35,969 nt of DNA from Sheuella sp. (GCA_030650995.1 JAUSCY010000049.1:1-35969), one strand, 5' to 3'. Positions 15,651 to 24,379 are shown, numbered from the stretch's first letter. Made by a program: numbers and translations. The notes: generated by a model from the letters alone, not told the origin.

Positions 15651-16529
15651 TCACGTGGGGCGGGTAGTGCGTTTAATCTGGCGCACGACACTTTTTCCGC
15701 CGCCCACCCAGTTTTTCCAGGCAAGCCATAGTTTGCGAACCGGTGTCAGAGAAATTCGCTGGTGCAGAACTTGCCATTGTTCATGTCTGATTTCCTGCAG
15801 GAGCGAAAAATAAATGGCTGCCATCATAAGCCCTGGTCTTTGTGCACGCTGGTCAACGGCTGGAAGCGCCTCGATGGCTTGTTGATAGAGACGGTTCGCT
15901 CGGTCTGCCTCAAACTCCATCAGAGCGGTAAAGCCCTCAGCATACTGACTGTTAATAATGTCAGCTGCACGTACGTTGAACTTTTGCAGGTCACTGATCG
16001 GTAAGTAGATTCGACCACGACGCGCATCATCCCCAACGTCGCGAATGATATTTGTCAACTGAAATGCAATGCCAAGTTTGCTCGCATACTCTAGCGTTTT
16101 CGGATCTTGATAACCAAAAATACCTGCTGAGAGCTCGCCGACAACACCTGCAACATGCCAGCAGTATTTTTCAAGCGCAGGCCAGTCGAGATAGCGGGTT
16201 TGATCCAGATCCATTTCCATGCCATCGACAATGGCAATCAGACGAGTCTGCGTGATGTCAAAGGCAGATAGCCAGGGTTGCAGAGCTTGCATGACCGGGT
16301 GTGTTGCCTTGCCCTGGAACATTGCATCGATCTCTGTGCGCCACCAAGCTAATTTGATTCGTGCGAGAGACGCGTCTGTGCATTCATCCACTACATCATC
16401 AACTTCACGACAAAATGCGTAGAGAGCCGTAATAGCTTGTCTGCGCTCAGGAGGTAAAAATAGGAACGCATAGTAAAAACTAGATCCGCTTTTAGCTGCT
16501 TTGTCCTGACAGTATTCGATGGGAGTCAT
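15651..16529 (-). CDS. hpnD: Presqualene diphosphate synthase HpnD
   Basis: A 292-residue squalene/phytoene synthase-family enzyme that joins two farnesyl diphosphates into presqualene diphosphate. Both magnesium-binding aspartate motifs are present: DDVVDE (44-49) and IIRDVGDDARRGRIYLP (161-177). The open frame extends to 16610, but those 27 residues lie inside hpnC. The ATG at 16529, two bases after the hpnC stop triplet, starts MTPIEYCQDKAAKSGSSFYY, which is the normal family start. It is coupled to hpnC and followed closely by hpnE. Confidence 0.93.
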   Translation of the reverse strand: MTPIEYCQDKAAKSGSSFYYAFLFLPPERRQAITALYAFCREVDDVVDECTDASLARIKLAWWRTEIDAMFQGKATHPVMQALQPWLSAFDITQTRLIAIVDGMEMDLDQTRYLDWPALEKYCWHVAGVVGELSAGIFGYQDPKTLEYASKLGIAFQLTNIIRDVGDDARRGRIYLPISDLQKFNVRAADIINSQYAEGFTALMEFEADRANRLYQQAIEALPAVDQRAQRPGLMMAAIYFSLLQEIRHEQWQVLHQRISLTPVRKLWLAWKNWVGGGKSVVRQIKRTTRPT

Positions 16530-16530
16530 A

Positions 16531-17367
16531 TTATTTTTGAATGCAAGCGCGCCAAAACATGATGCTCCAGTCTGCGGCGTGCAGTGTGGGGCGGTGATTG
16601 AAAACGTCAAAGCGAACGGTTTCGAGCTTTTCCAGTATCCGGAGTCCGCCCTGAATAATCAGCCTGAGCTCCAAGCCTATGCGACCTTTCAGACGGTTTC
16701 CCAGAGGTTGACCTGATTTTAGCAAGTCCCGGCATCGATCCGTTTGAAATTGCATAAGCGATCGCCAGGTCGTGTTGGTGGTTGCATTGGCAATCATTTC
16801 TTCCGTGACACCGTATTTAATCAGATCTGACTGGGGAATGTATATGCGGCCCTTTTTCCAGTCAATCGCGACATCTTGCAAAAAATTGATGAGTTGTAAC
16901 GCTGTACATATCGCATCTGACTGTTCCAGAGACTTCTCGTCAACAGACTTGTATAAATACAGCATGAGTCTGCCTATAGGGTTGGCTGAGAGCCGACAAT
17001 AATGTGTAAGCGCAGCATAGTCGAGATACCGTGTCTGGACGATATCCTGTTCAAAAGCTGTAAGAAGATCAAAGAAGGGCGTCAGTGGTAATTGATGTCT
17101 GGAAATAGTCTTGCCCAGAGGCGTAAAAATTGCTGATAATCTTGAATCGCTTTCTGGAGCCGCGTCCTGGACAGGGCTCGCAAGGTTGTGCAACGCCTGT
17201 CGATAGCTTTTAAGCTGCGCGAGCCGTTCCGATGCCGTCGCGTCCCCCTCGTCCGCTATATCATCGGCGCTGCGAGCAAATCGATAAATATCGATCACTG
17301 CTGTTTTCAGGTGCCTGGGTAAAAGTATCGAAGCAACTGGAAAGTTTTCGTAGTGATCGACTGACAT
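16531..17367 (-). CDS. hpnC: Hydroxysqualene synthase HpnC
   Basis: A 278-residue squalene/phytoene synthase-family protein beginning SVDHYENFPVASILLP, the standard HpnC start. The two aspartate motifs are SADDIADE (D35-E40) and FLQDVAIDWKKGRIYIP (162-178). HpnC turns presqualene diphosphate into hydroxysqualene. It is first in the hpnC-hpnD-hpnE order. Only four bases separate its ATG from the stop codon of the upstream carboxymuconolactone-decarboxylase-like gene, so it appears to share a transcript with it. No hopanoid cyclase gene is present in this window. Confidence 0.93.
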   Translation of the reverse strand: MSVDHYENFPVASILLPRHLKTAVIDIYRFARSADDIADEGDATASERLAQLKSYRQALHNLASPVQDAAPESDSRLSAIFTPLGKTISRHQLPLTPFFDLLTAFEQDIVQTRYLDYAALTHYCRLSANPIGRLMLYLYKSVDEKSLEQSDAICTALQLINFLQDVAIDWKKGRIYIPQSDLIKYGVTEEMIANATTNTTWRSLMQFQTDRCRDLLKSGQPLGNRLKGRIGLELRLIIQGGLRILEKLETVRFDVFNHRPTLHAADWSIMFWRACIQK

Positions 17368-17371
17368 CTGT

Positions 17372-17779
17372 TCAGGCCTGCTTGTTCAGTGGTTTTGGCG
17401 CTTGCCCAAGCCGTTGCAGCGTAGCTGATGCTTGCTTGAACGCGTGATTGCCTGCAGGTACCCCGCAATAGACTGACGCATGCATGATGATTTCCTTTAT
17501 ATCGTCCTGAGTCAGGCCATTATTTAACGCCGCCTCGATATGAAGATTGAATTCATCCCAACTGCCTAGGGACATCATCAGCGCCAGTGTCATGCAAGAA
17601 CGTGTGCGGCGATCAAGTCCTGGACGTGTCCAGATCCCGCCCCATACAGACTCTGTAATGTGGGATTGCCATTCTTCTGTGAAATCCGTGCGGGCATCGG
17701 TTGCTTTGTTGACCCAGGTTTCACCCAGTACTTCACGCCGTACTTTCATTCCTGCTTGGTAGCGATCGTCATTACCCAT
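17372..17779 (-). CDS. Carboxymuconolactone decarboxylase family protein (PcaC-like)
   Basis: A 135-residue all-helical protein of the CMD family. The motif region ending the core, EIIMHASVYCGVPAGNHAFK, and TRPGLDRRTRSCMTLALMMSLG match PcaC-like proteins. The redox CxxC of AhpD-type members is absent, so a decarboxylase or isomerase-like role is more likely than a peroxidase one. The frame is open to 17872, but the ATG at 17779 gives the usual start (MGNDDRYQAGMKVRREVLG). It lies 49 bases after the CoA-transferase gene and four before hpnC. The substrate is unknown. Confidence 0.85.
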   Translation of the reverse strand: MGNDDRYQAGMKVRREVLGETWVNKATDARTDFTEEWQSHITESVWGGIWTRPGLDRRTRSCMTLALMMSLGSWDEFNLHIEAALNNGLTQDDIKEIIMHASVYCGVPAGNHAFKQASATLQRLGQAPKPLNKQA

Positions 17780-17828
17780 TTGTATCTCTATTCTTATTTT
17801 CGAATTAAAGTCTAAGGTTAAATATGTA

Positions 17829-19052
17829 TTAAATAATTCCCTTTTGGCGTAACTCTGCAATTTTCTGTTCATTCATTCCAAGTATTTTGGCGAGCACTTC
17901 GTTGTTATGCTCTCCCAGAATGGGTGAGGACTGCTTGTGCTGGACAGGCGTATCGGAGAAGTTTATCGGGCTTGCCACAGCAGGCGCTTGAACTCCTGCA
18001 GAATGTTCAAGCGAGCGCTTGAGTTTGCGATGAATAACCTGTTCGTTTTCAAAGACCTGTTTCATATTGTTGATGGGGCCGCATGGGATGTTTGCTGCAT
18101 CCATCAACTCGACCCACTCTGCCATATTCTTATTTAAAAGAATTTCAGAGATCATGGGAACAAGCGTATCGCGGTTACGGACACGCTGCCCAGGAGAGTT
18201 AAAGCGTTCATCTGTACCAAGCTCTGGCACGCCAAGTACTTTTGTCAAGGAAATAAACTGGCTGTCGTTACCAACTGCAACGATCATATCTCCGTCAGCG
18301 ACTTTAAATACTTGATAAGGAACCATATTCGAATGTGCATTGCCCAATCGTTTGGGAATGACGCCAGAAAGAAAATAATTCATCGCCATATACGACGTTA
18401 AGGCCACCGTACAATCGAGCAAGGCCAGATCAATATACTGACCTTTGCCACTGATGTGGCGATGTTCAATCGCAGCCAGGATCGCGCTAGTGGCATACAT
18501 GCCAGTAATGAGGTCACTGACAGCAACCCCCGCACGCATAGGCTCTCCGCCAGGCAGGCCTTCAGGAATGCCTGAAAGGCTCATCAGTCCACCCATGCCT
18601 TGAAATACATAGTCATATCCTGGTAGCTCTGAAAAGGGGCCTGACTGTCCAAAACCAGTAATCGAGCAATACACCAGTCGGGGATTGATTTTCTGCAGAT
18701 CTTCCCATGCCAGGCCGTAGCGAGACAGATCGCCGACTTTGTAGTTTTCAACCACGATGTCAGAGGTTTTTGCCAGTTCGCGAACAATTTCCTGACCTTC
18801 TTTAGTGGAAATGTCGAGCGTGACAGACTTTTTTGCCCGGTTAACCGCCATGAAATACGCGGAGTCACGCGTCTCCTGGCCTTGTGCATCTTTCAGGAAT
18901 GGAGGTCCCCAGGCACGCGTATCATCGCCTTTTTTGGGACGCTCGATTTTGATGACTTCAGCGCCCATGTCGGCTAGGTTTTGCGTGGCCCAAGGCCCAG
19001 CAAAAATTCTTGATAAGTCTAATACTCGGAGATGGCCAAGCGCAGTTTTCAT
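17829..19052 (-). CDS. Family III (CaiB/BaiF) CoA-transferase
   Basis: A 407-residue cytosolic CoA-transferase. The N-terminal LGHLRVLDLSRIFAGPWATQ, the ADMGAEVIKIERP segment and the VYCSITGFGQSGP segment are family hallmarks. The catalytic aspartate that forms the acyl anhydride corresponds to Asp180 in GVAVSDLITGMYA. The enzyme moves CoA from an acyl-CoA donor (often succinyl-CoA) onto a carboxylic acid. It sits upstream of the CMD-like gene and hpnCDE on the same strand. Which acid it activates cannot be told from sequence. It is a paralogue of the gene at 34030-35295. Confidence 0.93.
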   Translation of the reverse strand: MKTALGHLRVLDLSRIFAGPWATQNLADMGAEVIKIERPKKGDDTRAWGPPFLKDAQGQETRDSAYFMAVNRAKKSVTLDISTKEGQEIVRELAKTSDIVVENYKVGDLSRYGLAWEDLQKINPRLVYCSITGFGQSGPFSELPGYDYVFQGMGGLMSLSGIPEGLPGGEPMRAGVAVSDLITGMYATSAILAAIEHRHISGKGQYIDLALLDCTVALTSYMAMNYFLSGVIPKRLGNAHSNMVPYQVFKVADGDMIVAVGNDSQFISLTKVLGVPELGTDERFNSPGQRVRNRDTLVPMISEILLNKNMAEWVELMDAANIPCGPINNMKQVFENEQVIHRKLKRSLEHSAGVQAPAVASPINFSDTPVQHKQSSPILGEHNNEVLAKILGMNEQKIAELRQKGII

Positions 19053-19105
19053 TTTTCAAGTCTTATTTAGCGGATATGGATCGTTGAATGATAACGAATT
19101 ACTTA

Positions 19106-19348
19106 TCACTTCGTTGATGGTGATTTGTAAGAAGAGTGCGATTTACGTAAAGGATTCAGGATGCCTTTGAGGCCGTTGTGATCGATTTCTTGCATGAGCT
19201 CAAGGAGCTGACCAATTTCGCCAGACGGAAAGCCTTCCCGGGCGAACCAGTTCAGATAGTTTCCGGGCAGATCAGCAATGATTGTGCCCTTATGTTTGCC
19301 AAACGGCATTGGCCAGGTCACCAGTTTTTCTAGGTCTTCGGGTTTCAT
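19106..19348 (-). CDS. Small DUF3820 protein
   Basis: An 80-residue protein with the DUF3820 core MPFGKHKGTIIADLPGNYLNWF at residues 14-35. This small domain occurs alone in many proteobacteria and, as I recall, also at the end of some DnaQ-like exonucleases, so a DNA-related role is possible but unproven. Its ATG overlaps the stop of the upstream ribbon-helix-helix-like gene by four bases (ATGA), so the two are translated as a unit. Confidence 0.8.
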   Translation of the reverse strand: MKPEDLEKLVTWPMPFGKHKGTIIADLPGNYLNWFAREGFPSGEIGQLLELMQEIDHNGLKGILNPLRKSHSSYKSPSTK

Positions 19349-19836
19349 ACTTGATCAGGTTGACTGATCGAACTTTTAGTTGGTTTAGCTTTAAAGACCT
19401 TTAAGTAAGCTTTTGTGACGAGTGTTGCAATGACCTCAGAGCGGGGCTCATTGTATTGTTCTGCGAGCGCTTCAAGTTGTCGCGCGACTTCAGGTGCCAG
19501 AATCATTTCTACCCGTTTTGAACCCTCAGCCAATCGCTTGCGCCGGTGTTCAGCAGTGCGCTCCACCGCAGAAATAGGATTTTTTGAGCGAGGACGACCA
19601 CGACGAGATAGTCCGGGCAGGAAAGCTTGTTGAATATTTTTATCAAGAATATTGGCACTAGTTTTTTTTGCTTTCGTTACTGTTGTTGTCGTAGCACTCG
19701 TTTTGTCTGTATTCCTAAAATTTTTTACAGGTCTTGTGTTTTCTTTTTTTTCTTTAATCTTCGACTCTGCCTCTAAGGCGAAACTTATATCCGGTTCGCC
19801 AAATAAATCCAGTACCGGTAGTTTAGAAATTGACAT
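19345..19836 (-). CDS. Putative ribbon-helix-helix (RepB/YbfE-like) DNA-binding protein
   Basis: A 163-residue protein. The C-terminal part (about 80-147) has GRPRSKNP followed by a charged stretch, then a short strand (KRVEMILAP) and two helices, resembling RHH regulators such as plasmid RepB and the LexA-regulated YbfE. Residues 22-78 are low complexity (Lys/Thr-rich). Near the N-terminus, VLDLF (8-12) resembles the pentapeptide by which proteins bind the DNA polymerase sliding clamp. No good ribosome-binding site is seen before the ATG. It overlaps the DUF3820 gene by four bases. No LexA box was found in the AT-rich 213 bases upstream, apart from a TATCCGGATA palindrome at 19885-19894. Confidence 0.6.
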   Translation of the reverse strand: MSISKLPVLDLFGEPDISFALEAESKIKEKKENTRPVKNFRNTDKTSATTTTVTKAKKTSANILDKNIQQAFLPGLSRRGRPRSKNPISAVERTAEHRRKRLAEGSKRVEMILAPEVARQLEALAEQYNEPRSEVIATLVTKAYLKVFKAKPTKSSISQPDQV

Positions 19837-20049
19837 GTTGTTAACTTAATAAAATTGAAGCGAACTCATTAGGTATTGTATTTTTATCCGGATATCAATA
19901 TACATTAATTAAGCGAGGGGGTATGCCATATCTTTTTATAGAACGTTTTGTTGCGTTTTTTTTTATCTATTTCCAGATGTATAGCTCCAACTCAAATCAC
20001 ACGAAAATGAGTTGGATGCAAAGCCATTTTTGAACTGTTTCCTTCTACT

Positions 20050-21018
20050 TCATTCGGGTTTCATACCTGCTGCATCAAATGCAGCCTTCCAGACGACAAT
20101 TTGTTCTTTCATAAAATTGTCTAACCAGGCTGGGTTTGATCCGACAAGCGAAAGACCTTGTTTTTCCACTTTTTCCCGTACTTCAGGGCGTGCGATGACG
20201 GCATTGAGCGCCTCGCTCATTTTGTTTGCAATGTCGGGTGGTAATTTTGCAGGGCCGTACAAGGCGGCAAACGTTACTGGTTTCAGTTCAGGTAATCCTG
20301 CCTGTTTGACTGTTGGTACATTTGGCAAAAAGGGCAGGCGTTCGGGAAGCAAGACGGCCAGAGCACGAAGCTTACCTTCGTTAATTTGTGAGAGAGTACT
20401 GGTTGGTGTCGCAAAAGTCAGTTGTACATGTCCACCAAGGATGTCATTGATTGTCGGGGCCTCGCCCTTGTATGGGATCGCATTCATATCGACTTTAGCA
20501 TCGTCGCGAATTGAGCTGAACATGAGCTGTCCTACGCTACTGAACACGCCGAAATTCAGTTTTCCGGGATGATTGCGTGCATAGGTTAAAAGCTCTGCTG
20601 CATTATTGACCGGCAGGCTTGGACTGGTAACCAGAACATAAATGTAGCGGCCTACAAATGCGACAGGGGTAAAACTCTTGATCGGATCATAGGGTGGATT
20701 TTTCTTCAATAAAGGGACCTGCATCATGGGCGTGTTCGATGCAAGAAAAAAAGTATGTCCATCTGGCTCTGAGCGCAGTACATAATCTGCGGCAATCGCA
20801 CCGTCGGCGCCGGGTTTGTTTTCAACAATCACAGGCTGACCGAGCGAAGCGGTTAGGGATTGCGCAAGTATGCGCGCCACAACATCGGTAGAACCGCCTG
20901 GGGGAAATTGCAATACGAGTTTGATGGGTTTGGTCGGCCAGTTTTGGGCAAACGTCAGACTGCTCGCCAGTGACAGTGTGAATGCAGCCACGAATCGCAT
21001 AAAGTTATTCAAACGCAT
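20050..21018 (-). CDS. Bug/TctC-type periplasmic carboxylate-binding protein
   Basis: A 322-residue protein with a signal peptide (residues 1-24, FVAAFTLSLASSLTFA) and the Bug family start WPTKPIKLVLQFPPGGSTDVVAR. Bug proteins are periplasmic receptors that bind organic acids and deliver them to the TctAB membrane complex. The second conserved region, VIVENKPGADGAIAADYV, is clear. A GAGGAG ribosome-binding site precedes the ATG. It is a stand-alone gene with no TctAB partner next to it. A complete TctBAC set lies about 3.5 kb away and could be its partner. Confidence 0.92.
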   Translation of the reverse strand: MRLNNFMRFVAAFTLSLASSLTFAQNWPTKPIKLVLQFPPGGSTDVVARILAQSLTASLGQPVIVENKPGADGAIAADYVLRSEPDGHTFFLASNTPMMQVPLLKKNPPYDPIKSFTPVAFVGRYIYVLVTSPSLPVNNAAELLTYARNHPGKLNFGVFSSVGQLMFSSIRDDAKVDMNAIPYKGEAPTINDILGGHVQLTFATPTSTLSQINEGKLRALAVLLPERLPFLPNVPTVKQAGLPELKPVTFAALYGPAKLPPDIANKMSEALNAVIARPEVREKVEKQGLSLVGSNPAWLDNFMKEQIVVWKAAFDAAGMKPE

Positions 21019-21215
21019 GAAGTCTCCTCAGATAAATAATTTTTGTTTTAATCACTTTTATCAAGTTTACGAGGAATGCTCCAGAATAAAAGCAATTGTT
21101 CTCAGTGATATCCCTAATTCATCAGTCTTAAAAATCCCTTATTTATAAAAAAGAAATGATGACGATGAATTACTTATAATTAATTTTTATCTAAACCAAA
21201 ATAACAGGGATTCGA
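21019..21215. promoter_or_regulatory. Divergent region between the Bug gene and the dienelactone hydrolase gene
   Basis: This 197-base AT-rich stretch separates two divergent genes. A perfect TATAAT at 21175-21180, 35 bases before the hydrolase ATG, is a candidate -10. The matching -35 region (around 21152) is poor. No clear operator was recognised. Confidence 0.4.
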
Positions 21216-21884
21216 ATGGGTAAGCACGTTGAATTGAAAGCCGCCGATGGACACACGTTTGATGCATATGTTGCCGAACCTGCCGGCAAGCCAAAAGGTC
21301 TGATTGTCATTGCTCCAGAAATTTTTGGTGTGAACAGTCATATCCGTGGTGTGACCGATGGTTATGCTGCAGAGGGTTATCTGGCGATTGCTCCGGCATT
21401 TTTTGATCGCGCACAGACGAAATACGAAGCTGGCTATACCCCTGAGGATATCGCCGCCGGCGTTGAGCTCATGAAGAAAATCTCTATTGATGACTGTCTG
21501 CTTGATGTCAATGCAGTGATTGAGTTCGGCAAGTCTGCAGGTAAGGTCGGTATCGTCGGCTATTGCTGGGGCGGTGTGATCGCATGGGTCGCTGCACAGC
21601 GTCTGAAAACGCTTGCATGCTCAGCGCCTTACTATGGCGGTGCCATGCCTAACTTTGTCACGGACATACTCAATTGTCCCGTCATGATGCATTTTGGTGA
21701 GACCGATCACTCCATCACCCTCGAGCAAGCGAAGGCTATAGCTGCCGCATATCCAGAAGCCCAAGCCTTTTATTATCCTGCAGGACATGGTTTTAACTGT
21801 GATCAGCGCGGATCTTACGATGCACCTTCTGCAAAACTTGCCCTGTCACGTACGCTGGAATTTTTCAAGAAGCACGTAGGGTAA
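21216..21884 (+). CDS. Dienelactone hydrolase family protein
   Basis: A 222-residue alpha/beta hydrolase. The catalytic triad is readable: Cys117 in VGYCWGG (the nucleophile elbow with cysteine instead of serine, typical of dienelactone hydrolases), Asp164 in HFGETDHSI and His191 in PAGHGFNC. Glu35 in APEIFGVN is the residue that in known members holds the cysteine. The classical reaction opens dienelactones to maleylacetate in chloroaromatic breakdown, but many homologues act on other esters. CAGGGA precedes the ATG. It is a single-gene unit ending in a strong terminator. Confidence 0.92.
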   Translation: MGKHVELKAADGHTFDAYVAEPAGKPKGLIVIAPEIFGVNSHIRGVTDGYAAEGYLAIAPAFFDRAQTKYEAGYTPEDIAAGVELMKKISIDDCLLDVNAVIEFGKSAGKVGIVGYCWGGVIAWVAAQRLKTLACSAPYYGGAMPNFVTDILNCPVMMHFGETDHSITLEQAKAIAAAYPEAQAFYYPAGHGFNCDQRGSYDAPSAKLALSRTLEFFKKHVG

Positions 21885-21920
21885 GCCAGTGCATTAGATT
21901 TTTTTATCAGTTGAAATACA

Positions 21921-21966
21921 AAAAAGCCTGTCAGATCTGATTATCCTCAGATTTGACAGGCTTTTT
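21921..21966. terminator. Bidirectional intrinsic terminator
   Basis: A 20-base stem with one mismatch: AAAAAGCCTGTCAGATCTGA (21921-21940), loop TTATCC, and the matching arm at 21947-21966 ending in TTTTT. It separates the convergent hydrolase gene and MmgE/PrpD gene and has a T tract on both strands. Confidence 0.92.
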
Positions 21967-21994
21967 AATTAGAGATGCATTGACGAAACGTCTG

Positions 21995-23353
21995 CTAGCG
22001 GGGTGCATCGAGTCCAGGAATCTGATTGACGTGCGTCACGGTTTCCAGAGACATCAATGCATCGAATAGCCGTTGGGCGATATGTTCAGCACCACCTACC
22101 CGTGCGCAATCTTGGAATTTTGCCCATAGTTGCTCACGGCTGAGCGGGATGTCTGGTCCGCCACGTACGGCTGTCACCTGACGACTTTCAATTTTTTTAC
22201 CGTCTTTTAAGGTGACCGTAACAAGATCGAAAGGCGCGTAGCCAGGCAGTTTTGGATCCTCTTTGCTATCTGCAATCACACTGACGCGTTGCATCAGTTC
22301 CTGTACAACAGGATTTTGTACAAAATCATCGGTGAGTTCGCTCAAACCTGCGCGGCCCGCCACAACACAAGATACCATCGCAAACTCCATACTGAACTTC
22401 GCTTCGAGTCCAGTTTGAGGCGTGTGGTTGCGCAGTACTTGAGTGTTGCGTTCACTGGTCGAGGCGGTAATGCTTTGAATTTGCTCGGCGATGATCTTGT
22501 GTTCAGCAACGAGGTCCAGCATGCCATCGAGTGCGCGATGCGTACAAAAGCAGAGAGGATATTTTTTGACTGAGAGCTTGGACTGTGTCAGGCGCCAGAC
22601 TTGACCAGAGTCTACAGGTACAACTGTGTCAATCTTTCCTGAAGGAGACACCGCCGCCAGAAAGCCCTGTGTATGCTCTAGCGCATCAAGAGCGGCCGTG
22701 AAGCCAGCTTTTGCAAGTCTGGCAGCCAGGACGCCTGATTGGGCAGAGTGACCCGCGTGAAAAGGTTTGGTCATCGTACCAAAGTTGGCCATAATGCCTG
22801 CACTTTGGGAAGCTCCTATCGCAATAGCTGTTGCGCATTGCTCCGCACTGAGTTGATGCAAGGATGCGCAGGCAGCAGCAGCGCCGATCGCACCCAGAAT
22901 ACCTGTCGGGTGCCAGCCCTTTGAGTGGTAATGTTCGGGTTCCCGTCGTGCCAGATCCGCCCATACTTCGTAGCCTGCGGCATAGGCGACCATCATGTCA
23001 CGGCCACTTGAGCCCAGCGTTTGTGCCTCGGCGATAATCGCAGGAACCAGTACCGTACTCGGATGTCCCTTGATCGCTACGTCATCAAAGTCCAGCGCAT
23101 GCGCCGCCACACCATTTATCCATGCTGCTTCAGGCGCCTGAGCTGTTTTATGCGTGAACATCAGGTTAGCGGGACCTGCTGCAGGGTTTAATACTTCGGT
23201 GAGGATTTTGGTGGGAGGTTCGTCACGTCCCGCCAACATCACACCCACACAGTCAGCAAATCCCATGTGAATGACATCCAGTGCTGCCTGAGGTATCTGA
23301 TCGTATTTCAGTTGTGCGACAAAAATACCGAGTTCGCGAGTGAGTTGGGTCAT
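21995..23353 (-). CDS. MmgE/PrpD family protein
   Basis: A 452-residue protein of the family that includes 2-methylcitrate dehydratase (PrpD), cis-aconitate decarboxylase and iminodisuccinate epimerase. Family features visible are DFADC-like GFADCVGVMLAG near the start, the AAHALDFDDV motif (about residues 81-90), KGWHPTGILGAIGAAAA, and KKYPLCFCTHRALDG. The active-site His/Asp/Lys elements (HALDFDD, KKYP) appear intact. The exact reaction cannot be assigned; prpB and prpC are absent. It overlaps the upstream lyase-like gene by four bases (ATGA), so the two proteins probably act in one pathway. Confidence 0.88.
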   Translation of the reverse strand: MTQLTRELGIFVAQLKYDQIPQAALDVIHMGFADCVGVMLAGRDEPPTKILTEVLNPAAGPANLMFTHKTAQAPEAAWINGVAAHALDFDDVAIKGHPSTVLVPAIIAEAQTLGSSGRDMMVAYAAGYEVWADLARREPEHYHSKGWHPTGILGAIGAAAACASLHQLSAEQCATAIAIGASQSAGIMANFGTMTKPFHAGHSAQSGVLAARLAKAGFTAALDALEHTQGFLAAVSPSGKIDTVVPVDSGQVWRLTQSKLSVKKYPLCFCTHRALDGMLDLVAEHKIIAEQIQSITASTSERNTQVLRNHTPQTGLEAKFSMEFAMVSCVVAGRAGLSELTDDFVQNPVVQELMQRVSVIADSKEDPKLPGYAPFDLVTVTLKDGKKIESRQVTAVRGGPDIPLSREQLWAKFQDCARVGGAEHIAQRLFDALMSLETVTHVNQIPGLDAPR

Positions 23354-24321
23354 TTTTGCATCTCTGCAGCGACTTTCTGACGTAATTTATCCAGGGATCC
23401 GCCTTTCATGACAGAGCCTGGCAGAGGATGTCCAACGATCTCTTCGGCAAGCAGGCCGGAGGCGATAATTTTTTCCAGATCAATGCCTGTCTCAATCCCC
23501 ATTTCGTGACACATGAAAACCAGATCTTCTGTGCAAACGTTACCCGAGGCACCTGAGTGCGAGGCGAAGGGGCAACCACCCAGGCCAGCAACTGCTGCAT
23601 CAAAGATTTTCACACCCATTTGCATGCCAGCATAGGCGTTCGCGATACCCATACCGCGTGTGTCATGCAGATGCAGTGAAAGTTCGAGTTCAGGATATTT
23701 ACTGCGAACAGCACCGACAACACGCTGTATGCCGCCTGGAGTGGCCCAGGCCATCGTATCGGCCAGAGAGAGCACTTCAATGGTTATCTCTGCTTCCTCT
23801 GCCAGATCAAGCAACTGCTGCACCATCTCAAGGACTTTTGACGTAGGCATGTCACCTTCAAAATTACAACCGAATGCTGCCATCACGCTGCCGCGATTGA
23901 TGGGCACGTTGTAATGTTTAAACATGCTGATGATGCTGCGTACGGCCTCAACGTTCTGCGCAAGGGTGCGGCGCTGATTGCGCAGCAGGAATTTTTCGGA
24001 GGCGGTCAGTGACAAAGAACCTTTAATGTCTAGCTTCTGGGTTGCAATCGCACGTTCAAGACCTTTGTCATTGAGCCACAGGCCGGTATAACGAACGCCT
24101 TCTTTGCGTTTAAAACCACGTGCGACTTCTTCCGCGTCTGCCATTGTCGGCACAGCATTCGGATTGACGAAAGAGGTGACCTGGATTTGCTCGAGTCCGG
24201 TTTCTGAAAGACTATCAATCAGCTCAATTTTGCGTGCAGTGGTGATGGGGCCCTTTTCAATCTGAAAACCTTCTCTTGGGCCTTCTTCAAGAATACGGAC
24301 GCGTTTGGGCAAATCTGACAT
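23350..24321 (-). CDS. HMG-CoA lyase-like aldolase
   Basis: A 323-residue TIM-barrel lyase of the DRE metallolyase superfamily. The signature around the catalytic cysteine is GLGGCPFA-SGASGNVCTEDLV, with Cys250 and metal ligand Asn261. His217 and His219 (LHLHD) are the other ligands. The first ligand, Asp in human HMG-CoA lyase (GPRDGLQ), is Glu17 here (GPREGFQ). The enzyme would split a 3-hydroxy-3-methylacyl-CoA into acetyl-CoA and a keto acid, but the substitution makes the substrate uncertain. AGGAG precedes the ATG. The gene is paired with MmgE/PrpD and divergent from the TctBAC operon. Confidence 0.88.
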   Translation of the reverse strand: MSDLPKRVRILEEGPREGFQIEKGPITTARKIELIDSLSETGLEQIQVTSFVNPNAVPTMADAEEVARGFKRKEGVRYTGLWLNDKGLERAIATQKLDIKGSLSLTASEKFLLRNQRRTLAQNVEAVRSIISMFKHYNVPINRGSVMAAFGCNFEGDMPTSKVLEMVQQLLDLAEEAEITIEVLSLADTMAWATPGGIQRVVGAVRSKYPELELSLHLHDTRGMGIANAYAGMQMGVKIFDAAVAGLGGCPFASHSGASGNVCTEDLVFMCHEMGIETGIDLEKIIASGLLAEEIVGHPLPGSVMKGGSLDKLRQKVAAEMQK

Positions 24322-24379
24322 GCTGATCTCCTGAATTTCTTTTAATAATCATCCGAGATTAATGCGCGGCTGAACGCGT

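Noticed and set aside
19837..19930. LexA box controlling the RHH/DUF3820 pair
   Set aside because: No CTGT-N8-ACAG sequence was found in the region upstream of the start codon.
21160..21182. Shared element GAATTACTTAT near 19,092 and 21,168
   Set aside because: An 11-base match is expected many times by chance in a window of this size.
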